Assembly: GCA_024642065.1 (NCBI GenBank)
Contig: JAHEBW010000045.1
Coordinates: forward strand, 124,001 to 188,000
DNA length: 64,000 nt
Origin: Polynucleobacter sp.
GTDB lineage: Bacteria; Pseudomonadota; Gammaproteobacteria; Burkholderiales; Burkholderiaceae
Direction: 5' to 3'
Part shown: positions 8,364 through 17,932 of the stretch, one piece after another
Position numbering within the stretch: the first letter of the stretch is position 1
Layout of the letters: every line of letters begins with the position of its first letter
Notes under the pieces: generated by a model
Told to the model about the DNA's origin: nothing
The model's input: only the letters and a program-made list of their open reading frames with translations
Database searches by the model: none
Position numbers and translations under genes: made by a program

Positions 8364-9727
8364 GTCATACAACTGAGTTTCCTCGCGAGATTTATGCCAA
8401 CAGGCGGCATCGCCTAGCTACAGCTGTGCGCGAAAAAACAGGTGGTGGCGTTGTTATTCTAGAAACAGCCTCAGAAAAATATAGAAATAGAGATAGTGAT
8501 TTCCCCTATCGCCATGATTCAGACTTTTATTACCTCACAGGATTTTCTGAGCCAGGTGCAACACTGGTCATGGTTGTTGGAAAAAGTTCATCAGAAACAA
8601 TTTTATTTTGTAGGCCAAAAGATCTAGAGCGAGAAATCTGGGACGGCTGGAGGCTTGGTCCTGATGCCGCACCAATGGCTCTTGGTATCGATACTGCCCA
8701 TTCGAACATCACAATCGACAGCAAGATTCCAGAACTTCTTGGAAATCAAAACGCCATCTACACACGCATAGGTGGGCATCCAGAACAAAGCCAGCAACTT
8801 CATCAATGGCTTGACCAGGTAAGAGGTCTAGCTAGAAGTGGTGTGACAACTCCAGCGGCATTATTTGATGTTGAAAGTATTGTTCATGAGATGCGCTTAT
8901 TCAAAGATGCGCATGAAATTCAGATCATGCGTGAAGCTGGAAAAATTGCAGCGCTTGGCCACATCAAAGCGATGCAAAAATCACAAGCTGGCTTACGTGA
9001 ATATCACCTAGAGGCCGAACTACTTCACACCTTTAGAAGCTTAGGTGCAGAAAGTGTTGCCTACAACAGCATTGTTGCTGCGGGTGCTAATGCATGTGTA
9101 TTACACCACCGTGCTGGCAATGCTTTATTAAAAGACGGTGATCTTTGCCTGATTGATGCAGGATGCGAACTTCATGGTTATGCATCTGACATCACAAGAA
9201 CATTTCCGATCAATGGTCAATTTAGCTCGGCACAAAAAGCTGTTTATGAAATTGTGTTGGCCGCTCAAGAGGCAGCTATTAGCGTGACTCAGGTTGGTCG
9301 TGATTTTCAAGCGCCTCATGAAGCTGCATTAAAAATCATTACTCAAGGTCTTTTAGATTTAGGCCTTTTAGATAAAAAAGTAATTGGTAGTCTAGAGAAC
9401 GCACTTGAAGCTAAAGCTTATCAACGCTTCTACATGCACAGAACCAGTCACTGGTTAGGTATGGACGTCCATGATGTGGGCCAATACCGTGAACTTGACA
9501 GTGATCTCACACCAAAACCTTGGCGCATCTTAAAAGAAGGCATGGTGCTAACTATTGAGCCTGGCATTTACATTAGAAAAGCTGATGATGTTGATGCGAA
9601 ATATTGGGATATCGGAATCAGAATTGAAGATGATGCACTGGTGACTTCAGGCAATTGTGAGTTGATGAGTCGAGATGTACCTGTGACAGTATCTGAAATT
9701 GAATACCTAATGAAACACGCCTCATGA
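8360..9727 (+). CDS. pepP: Xaa-Pro aminopeptidase (M24B family)
   Basis: Cytosolic metallo-aminopeptidase that releases an N-terminal residue preceding proline. The 455-residue protein has the non-catalytic N-terminal AMP_N domain (about 5-140, with YRHDSDFYYLTGF) and a pita-bread catalytic domain. Dinuclear metal ligands are visible in LIDAGCELHGYASDITRTFP (two Asp), HRTSHWLGMDVHDVG (His), LTIEPGIYI (Glu) and GIRIEDDALVT (Glu). In many proteobacteria pepP sits just before the ubiquinone hydroxylase gene ubiH, as here, where the reading frames overlap by 4 bases. Confidence 0.94.
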   Translation: MSHTTEFPREIYANRRHRLATAVREKTGGGVVILETASEKYRNRDSDFPYRHDSDFYYLTGFSEPGATLVMVVGKSSSETILFCRPKDLEREIWDGWRLGPDAAPMALGIDTAHSNITIDSKIPELLGNQNAIYTRIGGHPEQSQQLHQWLDQVRGLARSGVTTPAALFDVESIVHEMRLFKDAHEIQIMREAGKIAALGHIKAMQKSQAGLREYHLEAELLHTFRSLGAESVAYNSIVAAGANACVLHHRAGNALLKDGDLCLIDAGCELHGYASDITRTFPINGQFSSAQKAVYEIVLAAQEAAISVTQVGRDFQAPHEAALKIITQGLLDLGLLDKKVIGSLENALEAKAYQRFYMHRTSHWLGMDVHDVGQYRELDSDLTPKPWRILKEGMVLTIEPGIYIRKADDVDAKYWDIGIRIEDDALVTSGNCELMSRDVPVTVSEIEYLMKHAS

Positions 9728-10842
9728 AAAGGATTGCGATCATTGGAGCAGGTCCAGTTGGCTTAGCTTGTGCCAGTTGGATCCTAAGTAAAACTCCAGA
9801 TGCACATCTGGATTTATATGATCGACTTGCCGAATCTGATGATGCAATCAGTCAAGGTGATAGCCGCGGCATCGCTGTCTCACAAGGTAGCCATCTGTTA
9901 CTTAATAGCATTGGTGCATGGCCTAACAACTCTCCAGCAATCCATAAAATTCATGTATCTCATCGCGGTCATTTTGGTCGTGCCATTGTGCGCCGTGAAG
10001 AACTTAATCAAGCTGCGCTAGGACATATCGTTCGTTATGCCGATATTCATTTGGCTATTAGGAAAGCCCTGAAAAAGATTTCATCTAGCTCACCAAACTT
10101 TAATTGGCACTTCAGTCAGACAATTGATACCTTAGATAAAAATAATCTGGCTGATGTAGTTATTCATGCTGAAGGTGGCTTGTTTAAACAACAAGAATGG
10201 CAAGAGATTTATCGAGATTATGAGCAAACGGCCATTGTTGGTTGGATCAAAACAGATCGCGCTCATCAGCACTTGGCTTGGGAACGCTTCACTGAAGAAG
10301 GTCCTTTAGCGCTCTTACCTAGCCACAAAGGTCAGGAGTACCTCAATTTAGTATGGTGCGGCAATCCTAAGGCAACAGAAGATCGCCTAGCCTTAAATCC
10401 TCAAGAATTTTTATCCCAACTTCAAAAAGCCTTTGGCTCAAGAGCCGGCAAGTTTATCGATGCTGGAGAACTGAGATCTTATGACCTTGGCTTAAACGCC
10501 AGAAAAGAAATTGTTAGCGGTCATGAAGTTTGGATTGGTAACGCCGCTCAGACGATGCATCCAGTTGCTGGGCAAGGCCTCAATTTAGGTTTGCGTGATG
10601 CCCATACATTGGCTGAATCACTAACAACTCATCACACTGCTCAAGAAGCACTAGACCAATATCAAGTTTTAAGAAAAACCGACAGAAATACAACCATTGC
10701 AACAACTGACTTTTTAGCCAGAATTTTTACGTCTAAATTAAAGCCAGTTATTTGCGCAAGAGGTATTGCTTTAGCTAGTCTTCAATTATTAATACCAGTT
10801 AAACAGAGCCTAACCAGACAGATGATGTTTGGTCAAAGATAA
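9724..10842 (+). CDS. ubiH: UbiH-like FAD-dependent ubiquinone-biosynthesis hydroxylase
   Basis: FAD-dependent monooxygenase of the UbiH/UbiF/COQ6 family, which hydroxylates the aromatic ring of ubiquinone precursors on the inner face of the membrane. Visible are the N-terminal Rossmann motif IIGAGPVGLACASW, a DSRGIAVSQGS segment and the FAD-ribityl motif GNAAQTMHPVAGQGLNLGL (about residues 275-293). The GNAAQT form, with Asn where relatives have Asp, is what I recall for UbiH rather than UbiF. At 372 residues it is slightly shorter than E. coli UbiH. The exact ring position modified cannot be deduced, because these paralogues vary in regioselectivity. Confidence 0.82.
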   Translation: MKRIAIIGAGPVGLACASWILSKTPDAHLDLYDRLAESDDAISQGDSRGIAVSQGSHLLLNSIGAWPNNSPAIHKIHVSHRGHFGRAIVRREELNQAALGHIVRYADIHLAIRKALKKISSSSPNFNWHFSQTIDTLDKNNLADVVIHAEGGLFKQQEWQEIYRDYEQTAIVGWIKTDRAHQHLAWERFTEEGPLALLPSHKGQEYLNLVWCGNPKATEDRLALNPQEFLSQLQKAFGSRAGKFIDAGELRSYDLGLNARKEIVSGHEVWIGNAAQTMHPVAGQGLNLGLRDAHTLAESLTTHHTAQEALDQYQVLRKTDRNTTIATTDFLARIFTSKLKPVICARGIALASLQLLIPVKQSLTRQMMFGQR

Positions 10843-10888
10843 GCAGTTCAATTTGCTTAAATTTTAGGCAAAAGTAAGCTTCTCATGG

Positions 10889-10901
10889 TAGAGTGGCGCC
10901 C
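10889..10901 (+). promoter_or_regulatory. Possible -10 element and GC-rich discriminator for dusB-fis
   Basis: TAGAGT at 10889-10894 is followed by the GC-only run GGCGCCC just before the dusB ATG at 10904. A GC-rich discriminator after a -10 box is the hallmark of growth-rate and ppGpp-controlled promoters, including the E. coli dusB-fis promoter. No convincing -35 is visible. Transcription from here would give an almost leaderless mRNA. Confidence 0.3.
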
Positions 10902-10903
10902 TG

Positions 10904-11920
10904 ATGAAATTAGGCTTACACACCCTTCCCAACAACCTATTTGTAGCTCCCATGGCGGGGGTCACTGATCGACCTTTTCGTCAACTTTGCAAACAACTAG
11001 GCGCTGGCTACGCTGTGTCAGAAATGATTGCTTCTAACGCCATGCTCTGGAATAGCGCTAAAACACTCAGAAGAGCTAATCATGATGGTGAGGTAGAGCC
11101 TATCTCAGTACAAATTGCAGGTGCCGACCCTCAGGTGATGGCAGAAGCCGCTGTCTTAAATATTGATCGTGGCGCACAAATTATTGATATCAATATGGGC
11201 TGCCCAGCAAAAAAAGTATGTAATGTTGCTTCAGGATCAGCGCTGCTTAAAGATGAGCCCCTTGTTGGACGAATCTTAGAAACAATAGTTAATCAGGTGA
11301 AGAAAGATCACCCTCAAGTCCCGGTCACTCTAAAAATAAGAACAGGCTGGGATAGAGATAATAAAAATGCTATCAAGATTGCGCAAATTGCAGTCAACAG
11401 CGGCATTGAAATGCTGACGATTCATGGTCGAACAAAAGCTGATCTTTACCATGGCCAAGCTGAATACGAAACAATCGCTGCAGTTAAGGCTTCAATCAAC
11501 ATCCCTGTTGTTGCCAATGGTGACATCAACTCTCCTGAAAAAGCTAAATTCGTACTAGAGCAAACTGGAGCTGATGCTTTGATGATTGGTAGAGCTGCTC
11601 AGGGAAGACCTTGGATATTTAGAGAAATTTTGCATTTCTTAAAAACTGGACAACATCTTCCAGCTCCGATGATTACTGAGATCCAAGGGATTATGAATCA
11701 TCACCTACTTGATCATTATGAGTTTTATGGTGAATACGCTGGCGTTCGTAGCGCCCGCAAGCATATTGCTTGGTATTGCAGAGGTCTCAAAGGTTCTCAT
11801 GCTTTCCGTCACCATATGAATACAATTGATGATTGTCAAAAGCAGTTAATCGCTGTTAATCACTTCTTCGACTCACTCAAAGAAGATTCAGAACAATTAA
11901 TTTATTTAGAAGCAGCTTAA
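10904..11920 (+). CDS. dusB: tRNA-dihydrouridine synthase B
   Basis: FMN-dependent enzyme that reduces a specific uridine in the D-loop of tRNA to dihydrouridine. The 338-residue protein starts with the DusB pattern NNLFVAPMAGVTDRPFRQLC, has the catalytic cysteine region INMGCPAKKVCN (about 97-108), the FMN-phosphate segment MIGRAAQGRPW and a helical C-terminal domain. It is followed 2 bases later by fis; this dusB-fis pairing is conserved across beta- and gammaproteobacteria and separates it from DusA and DusC. No clear Shine-Dalgarno precedes the ATG. Confidence 0.95.
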   Translation: MKLGLHTLPNNLFVAPMAGVTDRPFRQLCKQLGAGYAVSEMIASNAMLWNSAKTLRRANHDGEVEPISVQIAGADPQVMAEAAVLNIDRGAQIIDINMGCPAKKVCNVASGSALLKDEPLVGRILETIVNQVKKDHPQVPVTLKIRTGWDRDNKNAIKIAQIAVNSGIEMLTIHGRTKADLYHGQAEYETIAAVKASINIPVVANGDINSPEKAKFVLEQTGADALMIGRAAQGRPWIFREILHFLKTGQHLPAPMITEIQGIMNHHLLDHYEFYGEYAGVRSARKHIAWYCRGLKGSHAFRHHMNTIDDCQKQLIAVNHFFDSLKEDSEQLIYLEAA

Positions 11921-11922
11921 CT

Positions 11923-12165
11923 ATGCAAGCCCCTCAACAACATCCAGTTAGCCAAACCATTGAAAAGCATTTAAAACGCTATTTAGATGATTTAGGCGAA
12001 ACAGCCCCAAGCAATGTTTATCAAATGGTTTTAAGTGTGATGGAAAAACCCGTCCTTGAACTCATCATGAAACATGCTGATCAAAACCAATCCCTTGCTG
12101 CCACATACTTAGGCATCAATCGCAACACCCTTAGAAAAAAACTTTTGGAACACGGCCTTCTTTGA
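11923..12165 (+). CDS. fis: Fis-family nucleoid-associated DNA-binding protein
   Basis: Small DNA-bending protein that activates stable-RNA promoters and shapes the nucleoid. At 80 residues it is shorter than E. coli Fis (98): the N-terminal beta-hairpin arm is reduced, while the helix-turn-helix at the C-terminus (SLAATYLGINRNTLRKKL) is intact. Betaproteobacterial Fis proteins are typically about this size. The dusB-fis operon context settles the identity. The lost arm is the part E. coli Fis uses to stimulate Hin/Gin recombinases, so that activity may be absent; this last point is inference. Confidence 0.93.
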   Translation: MQAPQQHPVSQTIEKHLKRYLDDLGETAPSNVYQMVLSVMEKPVLELIMKHADQNQSLAATYLGINRNTLRKKLLEHGLL

Positions 12166-12230
12166 AGATCGTAAAAAATCAATTTATTTTCACTTTCACT
12201 TATTAATCACTTTATTTAGACCTCACTACT

Positions 12231-13814
12231 ATGATCCGTACAGCTCTACTCTCAGTTTCAGACAAAGCAGGCATCGTGCCTTTTGCAAAATCACTCCATG
12301 AATGTGGCGTCAAACTTATCTCTACTGGCGGCACTGCCAAACTATTGGCAGATAACGGCTTACCTGTTGTTGAGGTAGCAGAATTAACTGGTTTCCCAGA
12401 AATGTTGGATGGTCGCGTAAAGACTCTTCACCCAATGGTGCACGGTGGCTTATTGGCGCGTAGAGATTTTCCTGAGCACATGGCTGCTCTTAAAGAGCAC
12501 GGTATTGGCGCAATTGATATGTTGGTTATTAATCTTTATCCATTCCAAAAAACAGTAGCCCAAAAAGAATGTTCTTTTGAAGATGCTATTGAGAACATTG
12601 ATATTGGTGGCCCAGCCATGTTGCGTGCTGCAGCAAAAAATCATAAAGATGTGACTGTATTGATTTCACCGACTGATTACGATCATGTATTGAAAGAAAT
12701 GAAAGACAACAAAAATGAAGTTTCTTTCAAAACTAACTTTATGTTGGCAAAAAAGGTATATGCCCACACTGCACAGTATGACGGCGCTATTGCTAACTAC
12801 TTATCTAGCTTAGGCGATGATCTACAGCATGGCACGCGTAGCGAATATCCACAAACATTGCACTTGGCGTTCAATAAGGTACAAGACATGCGTTACGGTG
12901 AGAATCCTCATCAAGGGGCAGCTTTCTACAAAGATACTCAGATCATCCCTGGTGCTCTTGCTAATTACCGTCAACTTCAAGGCAAAGAACTTTCATACAA
13001 CAACATTGCCGATGCTGATGCAGCATGGGAATGCGTTAAGAGTTTTGGCAATACAGTGACAAGCGGCCAACCAGCCTGCGTGATCATCAAACACGCTAAT
13101 CCTTGTGGTGTTGCTGTTGCTGCCACGCCACTTGAGGCTTACCAGAAAGCATTTAAAACAGATTCAACTTCAGCCTTTGGCGGCATCATTGCATTTAACC
13201 GTCCTTGTGATGGCGCCACTGCAGAAGTAGTTTCAAAACAGTTCGTTGAAGTTTTAATTGCGCCAGCATTTACACCAGAAGCTTTGGCTATTTTTGCTGC
13301 TAAACAAAACGTTCGCGTTCTTGAAATTGAATTAGCAGAAACAATTAATCCGCAAGACATTAAGCGTGTAGGTGGCGGCCTTTTAGTTCAGTCACCTGAC
13401 TCAAAAAATGTTTTGCCAAGCGAACTACGTGTTGTCACAAAACGTCAACCAACGCCAAAAGAAATGGAAGATTTGATGTTTGCATGGCGTGTTGCTAAAT
13501 ACGTTAAATCAAACGCGATTGTTTTCTGTGGCGATGGCATGACTTTAGGTGTTGGCGCAGGTCAAATGAGCCGTATCGACTCAGCAAGAATTGCAAGTAT
13601 CAAGGCTCAAAATGCTGGTTTAACACTTCAAAATTCAGCAGTAGCTAGCGACGCATTCTTCCCGTTCCGTGATGGCCTTGATGTAGTTGTGGACGCAGGC
13701 GCAACTTGCGTTATTCAACCAGGCGGCAGCATGCGTGACGATGAGGTTGTAGCAGCTGCTGATGAGCGCGGTGTAGCAATGGTTTATACCGGCACACGTC
13801 ACTTCCGTCATTAA
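12231..13814 (+). CDS. purH: Bifunctional AICAR transformylase / IMP cyclohydrolase
   Basis: Catalyses the last two steps of IMP synthesis: formylation of AICAR from 10-formyl-tetrahydrofolate, then ring closure. The 527-residue protein has the cyclohydrolase (MGS-like) domain first (about 1-200, with [10 protein letters not shown] and [13 protein letters not shown]) and the transformylase domain after it, containing [12 protein letters not shown] with the catalytic Lys-His pair and the C-terminal [14 protein letters not shown]. Length and order are standard. It begins 65 bases after fis and is followed 3 bases later by ruvC, as in many Burkholderiales. Confidence 0.97.
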   Translation: MIRTALLSVSDKAGIVPFAKSLHECGVKLISTGGTAKLLADNGLPVVEVAELTGFPEMLDGRVKTLHPMVHGGLLARRDFPEHMAALKEHGIGAIDMLVINLYPFQKTVAQKECSFEDAIENIDIGGPAMLRAAAKNHKDVTVLISPTDYDHVLKEMKDNKNEVSFKTNFMLAKKVYAHTAQYDGAIANYLSSLGDDLQHGTRSEYPQTLHLAFNKVQDMRYGENPHQGAAFYKDTQIIPGALANYRQLQGKELSYNNIADADAAWECVKSFGNTVTSGQPACVIIKHANPCGVAVAATPLEAYQKAFKTDSTSAFGGIIAFNRPCDGATAEVVSKQFVEVLIAPAFTPEALAIFAAKQNVRVLEIELAETINPQDIKRVGGGLLVQSPDSKNVLPSELRVVTKRQPTPKEMEDLMFAWRVAKYVKSNAIVFCGDGMTLGVGAGQMSRIDSARIASIKAQNAGLTLQNSAVASDAFFPFRDGLDVVVDAGATCVIQPGGSMRDDEVVAAADERGVAMVYTGTRHFRH

Positions 13815-13817
13815 TCT

Positions 13818-14315
13818 ATGCGCATTCTAGGCATTGATCCTGCACTTCGAGTCACCGGCTTTGGTGTTATCGATGTTCACGGACAGCGCCTAGAATATGT
13901 AGCATCAGGCACAGTTGAAACAGGTGGCACAGAAATACCTGTGCCACAAAGACTGGCCATTCTCTATTCTGGTATTCGAGAAGTTGTAGGGCAATATCAA
14001 CCCACAGCCGCAGCCATGGAGCAGGTGTTTCTTAACGTCAACCCAGGTTCGACACTGTTACTAGGTCAAGCCCGTGGAGCCGCTATTGCCTCCCTAGTGG
14101 CAGATCAATTACCGATGGTCGAGTTCAGCGCACTTGAGGTTAAAAAAGCTATCGTAGGCACGGGCAGAGCCACAAAATCACAAGTTCAAGAAATGGTGAA
14201 GCGCTTATTAAGATTAAATAAGGTGGCAGGAACTGATGCATCTGATGCTCTTGCTGTTGCCATTTGCGCCGCACACCATCATGAACTTAATAAACGTTTA
14301 CAACAATTACGCTAA
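13818..14315 (+). CDS. ruvC: Crossover junction endodeoxyribonuclease RuvC
   Basis: Resolves Holliday junctions by paired symmetric nicks, working on the RuvAB-junction complex. The 165-residue protein has the RNase-H-like fold with catalytic acids visible in [13 protein letters not shown] (Asp), [10 protein letters not shown] (Glu) and [18 protein letters not shown] (two Asp). Length is close to the family norm of about 170. First of the ruvC-ruvA-ruvB set, which are separated by only 18 and 32 bases and so are probably one transcript. Confidence 0.96.
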   Translation: MRILGIDPALRVTGFGVIDVHGQRLEYVASGTVETGGTEIPVPQRLAILYSGIREVVGQYQPTAAAMEQVFLNVNPGSTLLLGQARGAAIASLVADQLPMVEFSALEVKKAIVGTGRATKSQVQEMVKRLLRLNKVAGTDASDALAVAICAAHHHELNKRLQQLR

Positions 14316-14333
14316 TCAGCTTAAGATGTCGAC

Positions 14334-14912
14334 ATGATTGGAAGAATTCAAGGCACTTTAATTGCCAACACCCCACCCAGAATCATTGTTGATTGTCATG
14401 GCGTTGGCTATGAAATAGATGTGCCCATGAGCACACTCTATCAAATGCCCAGCCTTGGGCAAACGGTGACACTTCTCACACACTTTGTTGTTAGAGAAGA
14501 TGCGCAGCAATTATTTGGTTTCTCCACAGAGCAAGAGAGAGAATCGTTTAGAGCACTCATTAAAATTAGTGGAGTTGGCGCCAGAACTGCTCTGTCATTG
14601 TTATCTGGCATGAGCGTCCAAGAGCTTGCTCAAGCGGTCACACTCCAAGAATCTGCTCGTTTAACAAAAGTGCCAGGTATTGGCAAAAAAACAGCTGAAC
14701 GACTCCTTTTAGAATTAAAGGGCAAGCTAGGTGCTGATATTGGCTCCGGCCATCAACATGCAGAACCAGATACCCAAGTTGAGATTCTTCAGGCACTAAC
14801 AGCACTTGGATATTCCGATAAAGAAGCCCAAGCAGCCCTAAAACATGTCTCACCAGACTCTTCTGTATCAGATGGCATCCGCATGGCGCTGAAAGCGCTC
14901 TCTAAAGCGTAG
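14334..14912 (+). CDS. ruvA: Holliday junction branch-migration protein RuvA
   Basis: Tetrameric protein that binds the four-way junction and loads RuvB rings. The 192-residue sequence shows the OB-fold domain I ([20 protein letters not shown]), helix-hairpin-helix domain II ([16 protein letters not shown] and [16 protein letters not shown], about 75-130) and, after a flexible linker, the small domain III that contacts RuvB ([20 protein letters not shown]). Normal length and gene order. Confidence 0.97.
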   Translation: MIGRIQGTLIANTPPRIIVDCHGVGYEIDVPMSTLYQMPSLGQTVTLLTHFVVREDAQQLFGFSTEQERESFRALIKISGVGARTALSLLSGMSVQELAQAVTLQESARLTKVPGIGKKTAERLLLELKGKLGADIGSGHQHAEPDTQVEILQALTALGYSDKEAQAALKHVSPDSSVSDGIRMALKALSKA

Positions 14913-14944
14913 AGCTATTGCAGCAATCGTAATAAACTCTATCC

Positions 14945-15997
14945 ATGGCCATTAAAACTGACGACATCTCCCCTAACTCATCAAGCTCCAATGAGGAACG
15001 CTTAGTAGTTAGTACTGCAAGTAGTGATGACAACGTCCTTGAGCGTGCATTACGTCCAAAGCAATTGGATGAGTATGTCGGACAGAAGAAAGCACGTGGT
15101 CAATTAGAGATTTTTATTTCTGCTGCCAAACAAAGACAAGAAGCACTTGATCACGTTTTGCTTTTTGGTCCTCCAGGTCTTGGAAAGACAACTTTGGCGC
15201 ACATCATTGCAAAAGAGATGGGTGTTAATTTGCGCCAGACCAGCGGCCCGGTCATTGATCGCCCCGGCGATCTTGCTGCCTTGTTAACAAATCTAGAAAC
15301 TAACGATGTCCTCTTCATTGATGAAATTCATCGTTTATCTCCAGTTGTAGAAGAAATTCTTTATCCAGCGCTTGAAGATTATGCAATTGACATCATGATC
15401 GGTGATGGTCCTGCAGCAAGAAGCGTCAAACTAGACCTTAAGCCATTTACATTGATTGGCGCGACTACGCGAGCTGGAATGCTCACCAATCCCCTGAGAG
15501 ATCGTTTCGGCATTGTGGCTCGTTTGGAGTTCTACACCACTGAAGAGTTATCTTTGATTGTGCAGCGATCTGCCAAGCTACTTGGGGCAGCATTAGACGA
15601 TGGTGGCGCGCTTGAAATTGCAAAAAGATCACGTGGCACACCTAGGATTGCCAATCGCCTCCTAAGGCGCGTTAGAGACTTTGCTGAGGTCAAGGCTGAT
15701 GGTCAGATTAGTCAAAGCATTGCTGATGCAGCACTATCAATGCTCGATGTTGATGCGGTTGGTTTTGATGTAATGGATAGAAAACTATTGGAAGCCATTA
15801 TCCATAAGTTTGATGGTGGTCCAGTTGGTATCGATAACCTAGCCTCAGCTATTAGCGAGGAACGCGAAACAATTGAAGATGTTATTGAGCCTTACTTGAT
15901 TCAGCAAGGCTTTTTACAACGCACGCCTAGAGGTCGAGTGGCGACAGCAATGGCCTACGCTCACTTAGGGCTACCATCCACCTCATCTAAAGAGTAA
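14945..15997 (+). CDS. ruvB: Holliday junction branch-migration ATPase RuvB
   Basis: AAA+ ring motor that pumps DNA through the RuvA-bound junction. In the 350-residue protein I see [11 protein letters not shown], Walker [13 protein letters not shown] (about 75-86), Walker B FIDEIHRL, sensor 1 GATTRAG, the arginine-finger region PLRDRFG, and the winged-helix C-terminal domain ending in RTPRGRVAT. The N-terminus carries about 25 Ser/Asn/Asp-rich residues before the conserved core, as in many betaproteobacteria. Its last 37 bases overlap the convergent phosphatase gene. Confidence 0.97.
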   Translation: MAIKTDDISPNSSSSNEERLVVSTASSDDNVLERALRPKQLDEYVGQKKARGQLEIFISAAKQRQEALDHVLLFGPPGLGKTTLAHIIAKEMGVNLRQTSGPVIDRPGDLAALLTNLETNDVLFIDEIHRLSPVVEEILYPALEDYAIDIMIGDGPAARSVKLDLKPFTLIGATTRAGMLTNPLRDRFGIVARLEFYTTEELSLIVQRSAKLLGAALDDGGALEIAKRSRGTPRIANRLLRRVRDFAEVKADGQISQSIADAALSMLDVDAVGFDVMDRKLLEAIIHKFDGGPVGIDNLASAISEERETIEDVIEPYLIQQGFLQRTPRGRVATAMAYAHLGLPSTSSKE

Positions 15998-16620
15998 TCA
16001 AACTTTCCTTCAGCATCTTGAAGGAAAGAAACATTACCCCACTCAATCAAACCAAACTCTCCTGAATTAAAGGAGAGTGTATTGAGACTGGCATTTAGGA
16101 TTTCAAAATCTCTAGCCATTTCTAATGATCTTTTGGTCGCCACCCTATTAAGGCAATCTAGAACACCTCCATGAGCCACCATAGCGATCTCTTGATCAGG
16201 ATAGCGTTCGGCCCAAGATCTGGCTGAGTGAACGACTCGATCGTAGAATTGCTGCAAGCTTTCACCACTTTCTGGCGTGAAATCAACCTCTCTATTTTTC
16301 CAGGCTGCATGATTGCGCGGATGCTTCTCTGCAATCTCTGAATGGCTTAAGCCTTGCATGATGCCGTAGTGTCGCTCTCTTAGACCAGGCTCAAACTGCA
16401 ATTCCATTTGATGGTGCGAGGCTACAGCTTGAGCTGTATCAGCAGCACGACTAAGATCACTTGAAATAACGGCAGCGATAGGACGGCTTGATAAATATTT
16501 ACCTAATTGCTGCGCCTGCCAAAAACCTTTTTCATTCAAGCCAATATCAATGTGGCCTTGCAATCTTTTTTCACGATTCCACATGGTTTCACCATGACGA
16601 ATCAAATAAATAACAGTCAT
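15961..16620 (-). CDS. Histidine phosphatase family protein (phosphoglycerate-mutase-like)
   Basis: 219-residue member of the histidine phosphatase superfamily. It has the phospho-acceptor motif [10 protein letters not shown] (His at about residue 9), the substrate loop ending in [10 protein letters not shown], the catalytic Glu region [12 protein letters not shown] and the second catalytic His in [11 protein letters not shown]. These features also fit cofactor-dependent phosphoglycerate mutase GpmB and alpha-ribazole phosphatase CobC. The substrate cannot be told from sequence, and there are no cobalamin or glycolysis genes beside it. It ends within ruvB and starts 3 bases downstream of tyrS, so it is probably co-transcribed with tyrS. 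Confidence 0.85.
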   Translation of the reverse strand: MTVIYLIRHGETMWNREKRLQGHIDIGLNEKGFWQAQQLGKYLSSRPIAAVISSDLSRAADTAQAVASHHQMELQFEPGLRERHYGIMQGLSHSEIAEKHPRNHAAWKNREVDFTPESGESLQQFYDRVVHSARSWAERYPDQEIAMVAHGGVLDCLNRVATKRSLEMARDFEILNASLNTLSFNSGEFGLIEWGNVSFLQDAEGKFDYSLDEVDGSPK

Positions 16621-16623
16621 GAC

Positions 16624-17871
16624 TTAGGCTAAAGTAACTTTGGCAAAACGGCGCTTACCTACTTGGATCACATAAGTACCAGGCTCAAGCTTTAAAGCTT
16701 TATCACTGATAACAGCTCCATCAATCTTGACGCCACCTTGCTCTAAATTACGCATGGCTTCAGATGTGCTCGGCACTAAATTGGCTTGTTTTAAAAGCTG
16801 GCCAATACCTAATGGCGCCCCGGTTAAAGATACTTCAGGAATGTCATCAGGAACTCCACCTTTAGCGCGGTGATTGAAATCTTCCAAGGCTTTTTCTGCT
16901 GCTGCAGCATTATGGAAGCGGGCCACGATCTCTTGACCTAAAGCTACTTTAAAGTCTCTTGGGTTGCGGCCAGCCAAAACTTCTTCTTTCATTTTGGCAA
17001 TATCTGACAAAGGCTTAAATGATAGAAGTGTGAAATAGCTCCACATCAAATCATCAGAAATACTCATTAATTTGCCAAACATATCGCTAGGCGCTTCGCT
17101 AATACCGATGTAGTTATTCTTGGACTTGCTCATCTTATCGACGCCATCCGTACCAACCAATAAAGGCATCGTCAAAATACATTGAGCTTCTTGACCATAT
17201 TCTTTTTGTAGCTCACGTCCCACTAACAAATTAAATTTCTGATCAGTGCCGCCTAATTCCAAATCGCTCTTTAGCGCAACTGAGTCATAACCTTGCATCA
17301 ATGGATACAAAAACTCATGCACTGAAATTGGGATGCCGCCTCGGTAACGTTTTGTGAAATCGTCGCGCTCTAACATGCGGGCCACTGTGTATTTAGCAGC
17401 TAACTGAATCATGCCTCTAGCGCCCAAAGGATCGCACCACTCACTGTTATATCGAACTTCCGTTTTAGCAGGATCCAAAACTAAGCTGGCTTGCTGATAA
17501 TAAGTTTGAGCATTAACTGCAATCTCTTCTTTGGTCAAAGGAGGACGAGTTGCATTTCTTCCTGATGGATCACCAATCATGCTGGTGAAGTCGCCAATCA
17601 AGAAAATAACGGTATGACCTAAATCTTGTAACTGGCGCATTTTGTTAAGAACCACGGTATGGCCTAAATGAATATCAGGAGCCGTAGGATCTAAGCCTAA
17701 TTTAATGCGCAATGGGGTTTTAGTGGCTTCACTACGGGCCAGCTTAGAAACCCATTCAGATTCCACCAATAACTCCTCACAGCCTCTTTTAGTGACAGCA
17801 AGGGCTTCCAAAACACGGTCAGTTATTGGATATTTAGTTTGTTCTGTTTTATTCTCGTTATCTAAAGACAT
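16624..17871 (-). CDS. tyrS: Tyrosyl-tRNA synthetase
   Basis: Class I aminoacyl-tRNA synthetase that charges tRNA-Tyr. The 415-residue protein has the HIGH-type motif [13 protein letters not shown] (about 59-71), the tyrosine-pocket region QGYDSVAL, the KMSKSKNN loop and a C-terminal S4-like RNA-binding domain (about 350-415). It has the HLGH and KMSKS layout of the TyrZ-like bacterial branch. Divergent from anmK, with 61 bases between the two starts. Confidence 0.96.
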   Translation of the reverse strand: MSLDNENKTEQTKYPITDRVLEALAVTKRGCEELLVESEWVSKLARSEATKTPLRIKLGLDPTAPDIHLGHTVVLNKMRQLQDLGHTVIFLIGDFTSMIGDPSGRNATRPPLTKEEIAVNAQTYYQQASLVLDPAKTEVRYNSEWCDPLGARGMIQLAAKYTVARMLERDDFTKRYRGGIPISVHEFLYPLMQGYDSVALKSDLELGGTDQKFNLLVGRELQKEYGQEAQCILTMPLLVGTDGVDKMSKSKNNYIGISEAPSDMFGKLMSISDDLMWSYFTLLSFKPLSDIAKMKEEVLAGRNPRDFKVALGQEIVARFHNAAAAEKALEDFNHRAKGGVPDDIPEVSLTGAPLGIGQLLKQANLVPSTSEAMRNLEQGGVKIDGAVISDKALKLEPGTYVIQVGKRRFAKVTLA

Positions 17872-17932
17872 AATCTATCGGTTACATTTATTTCCTAGAG
17901 CGTATTGTCGCACCACTTATGAGATCACCCCT

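Noticed and set aside
11923-12165. Fis as an unusual short regulator
   Set aside because: About 80 residues is normal for betaproteobacterial Fis, and the dusB-fis operon is conserved.
17705-17932. 76-codon N-terminal extension of anmK
   Set aside because: It lies inside tyrS on the opposite strand, and the family's conserved N-terminus begins exactly at the ATG at 17933.
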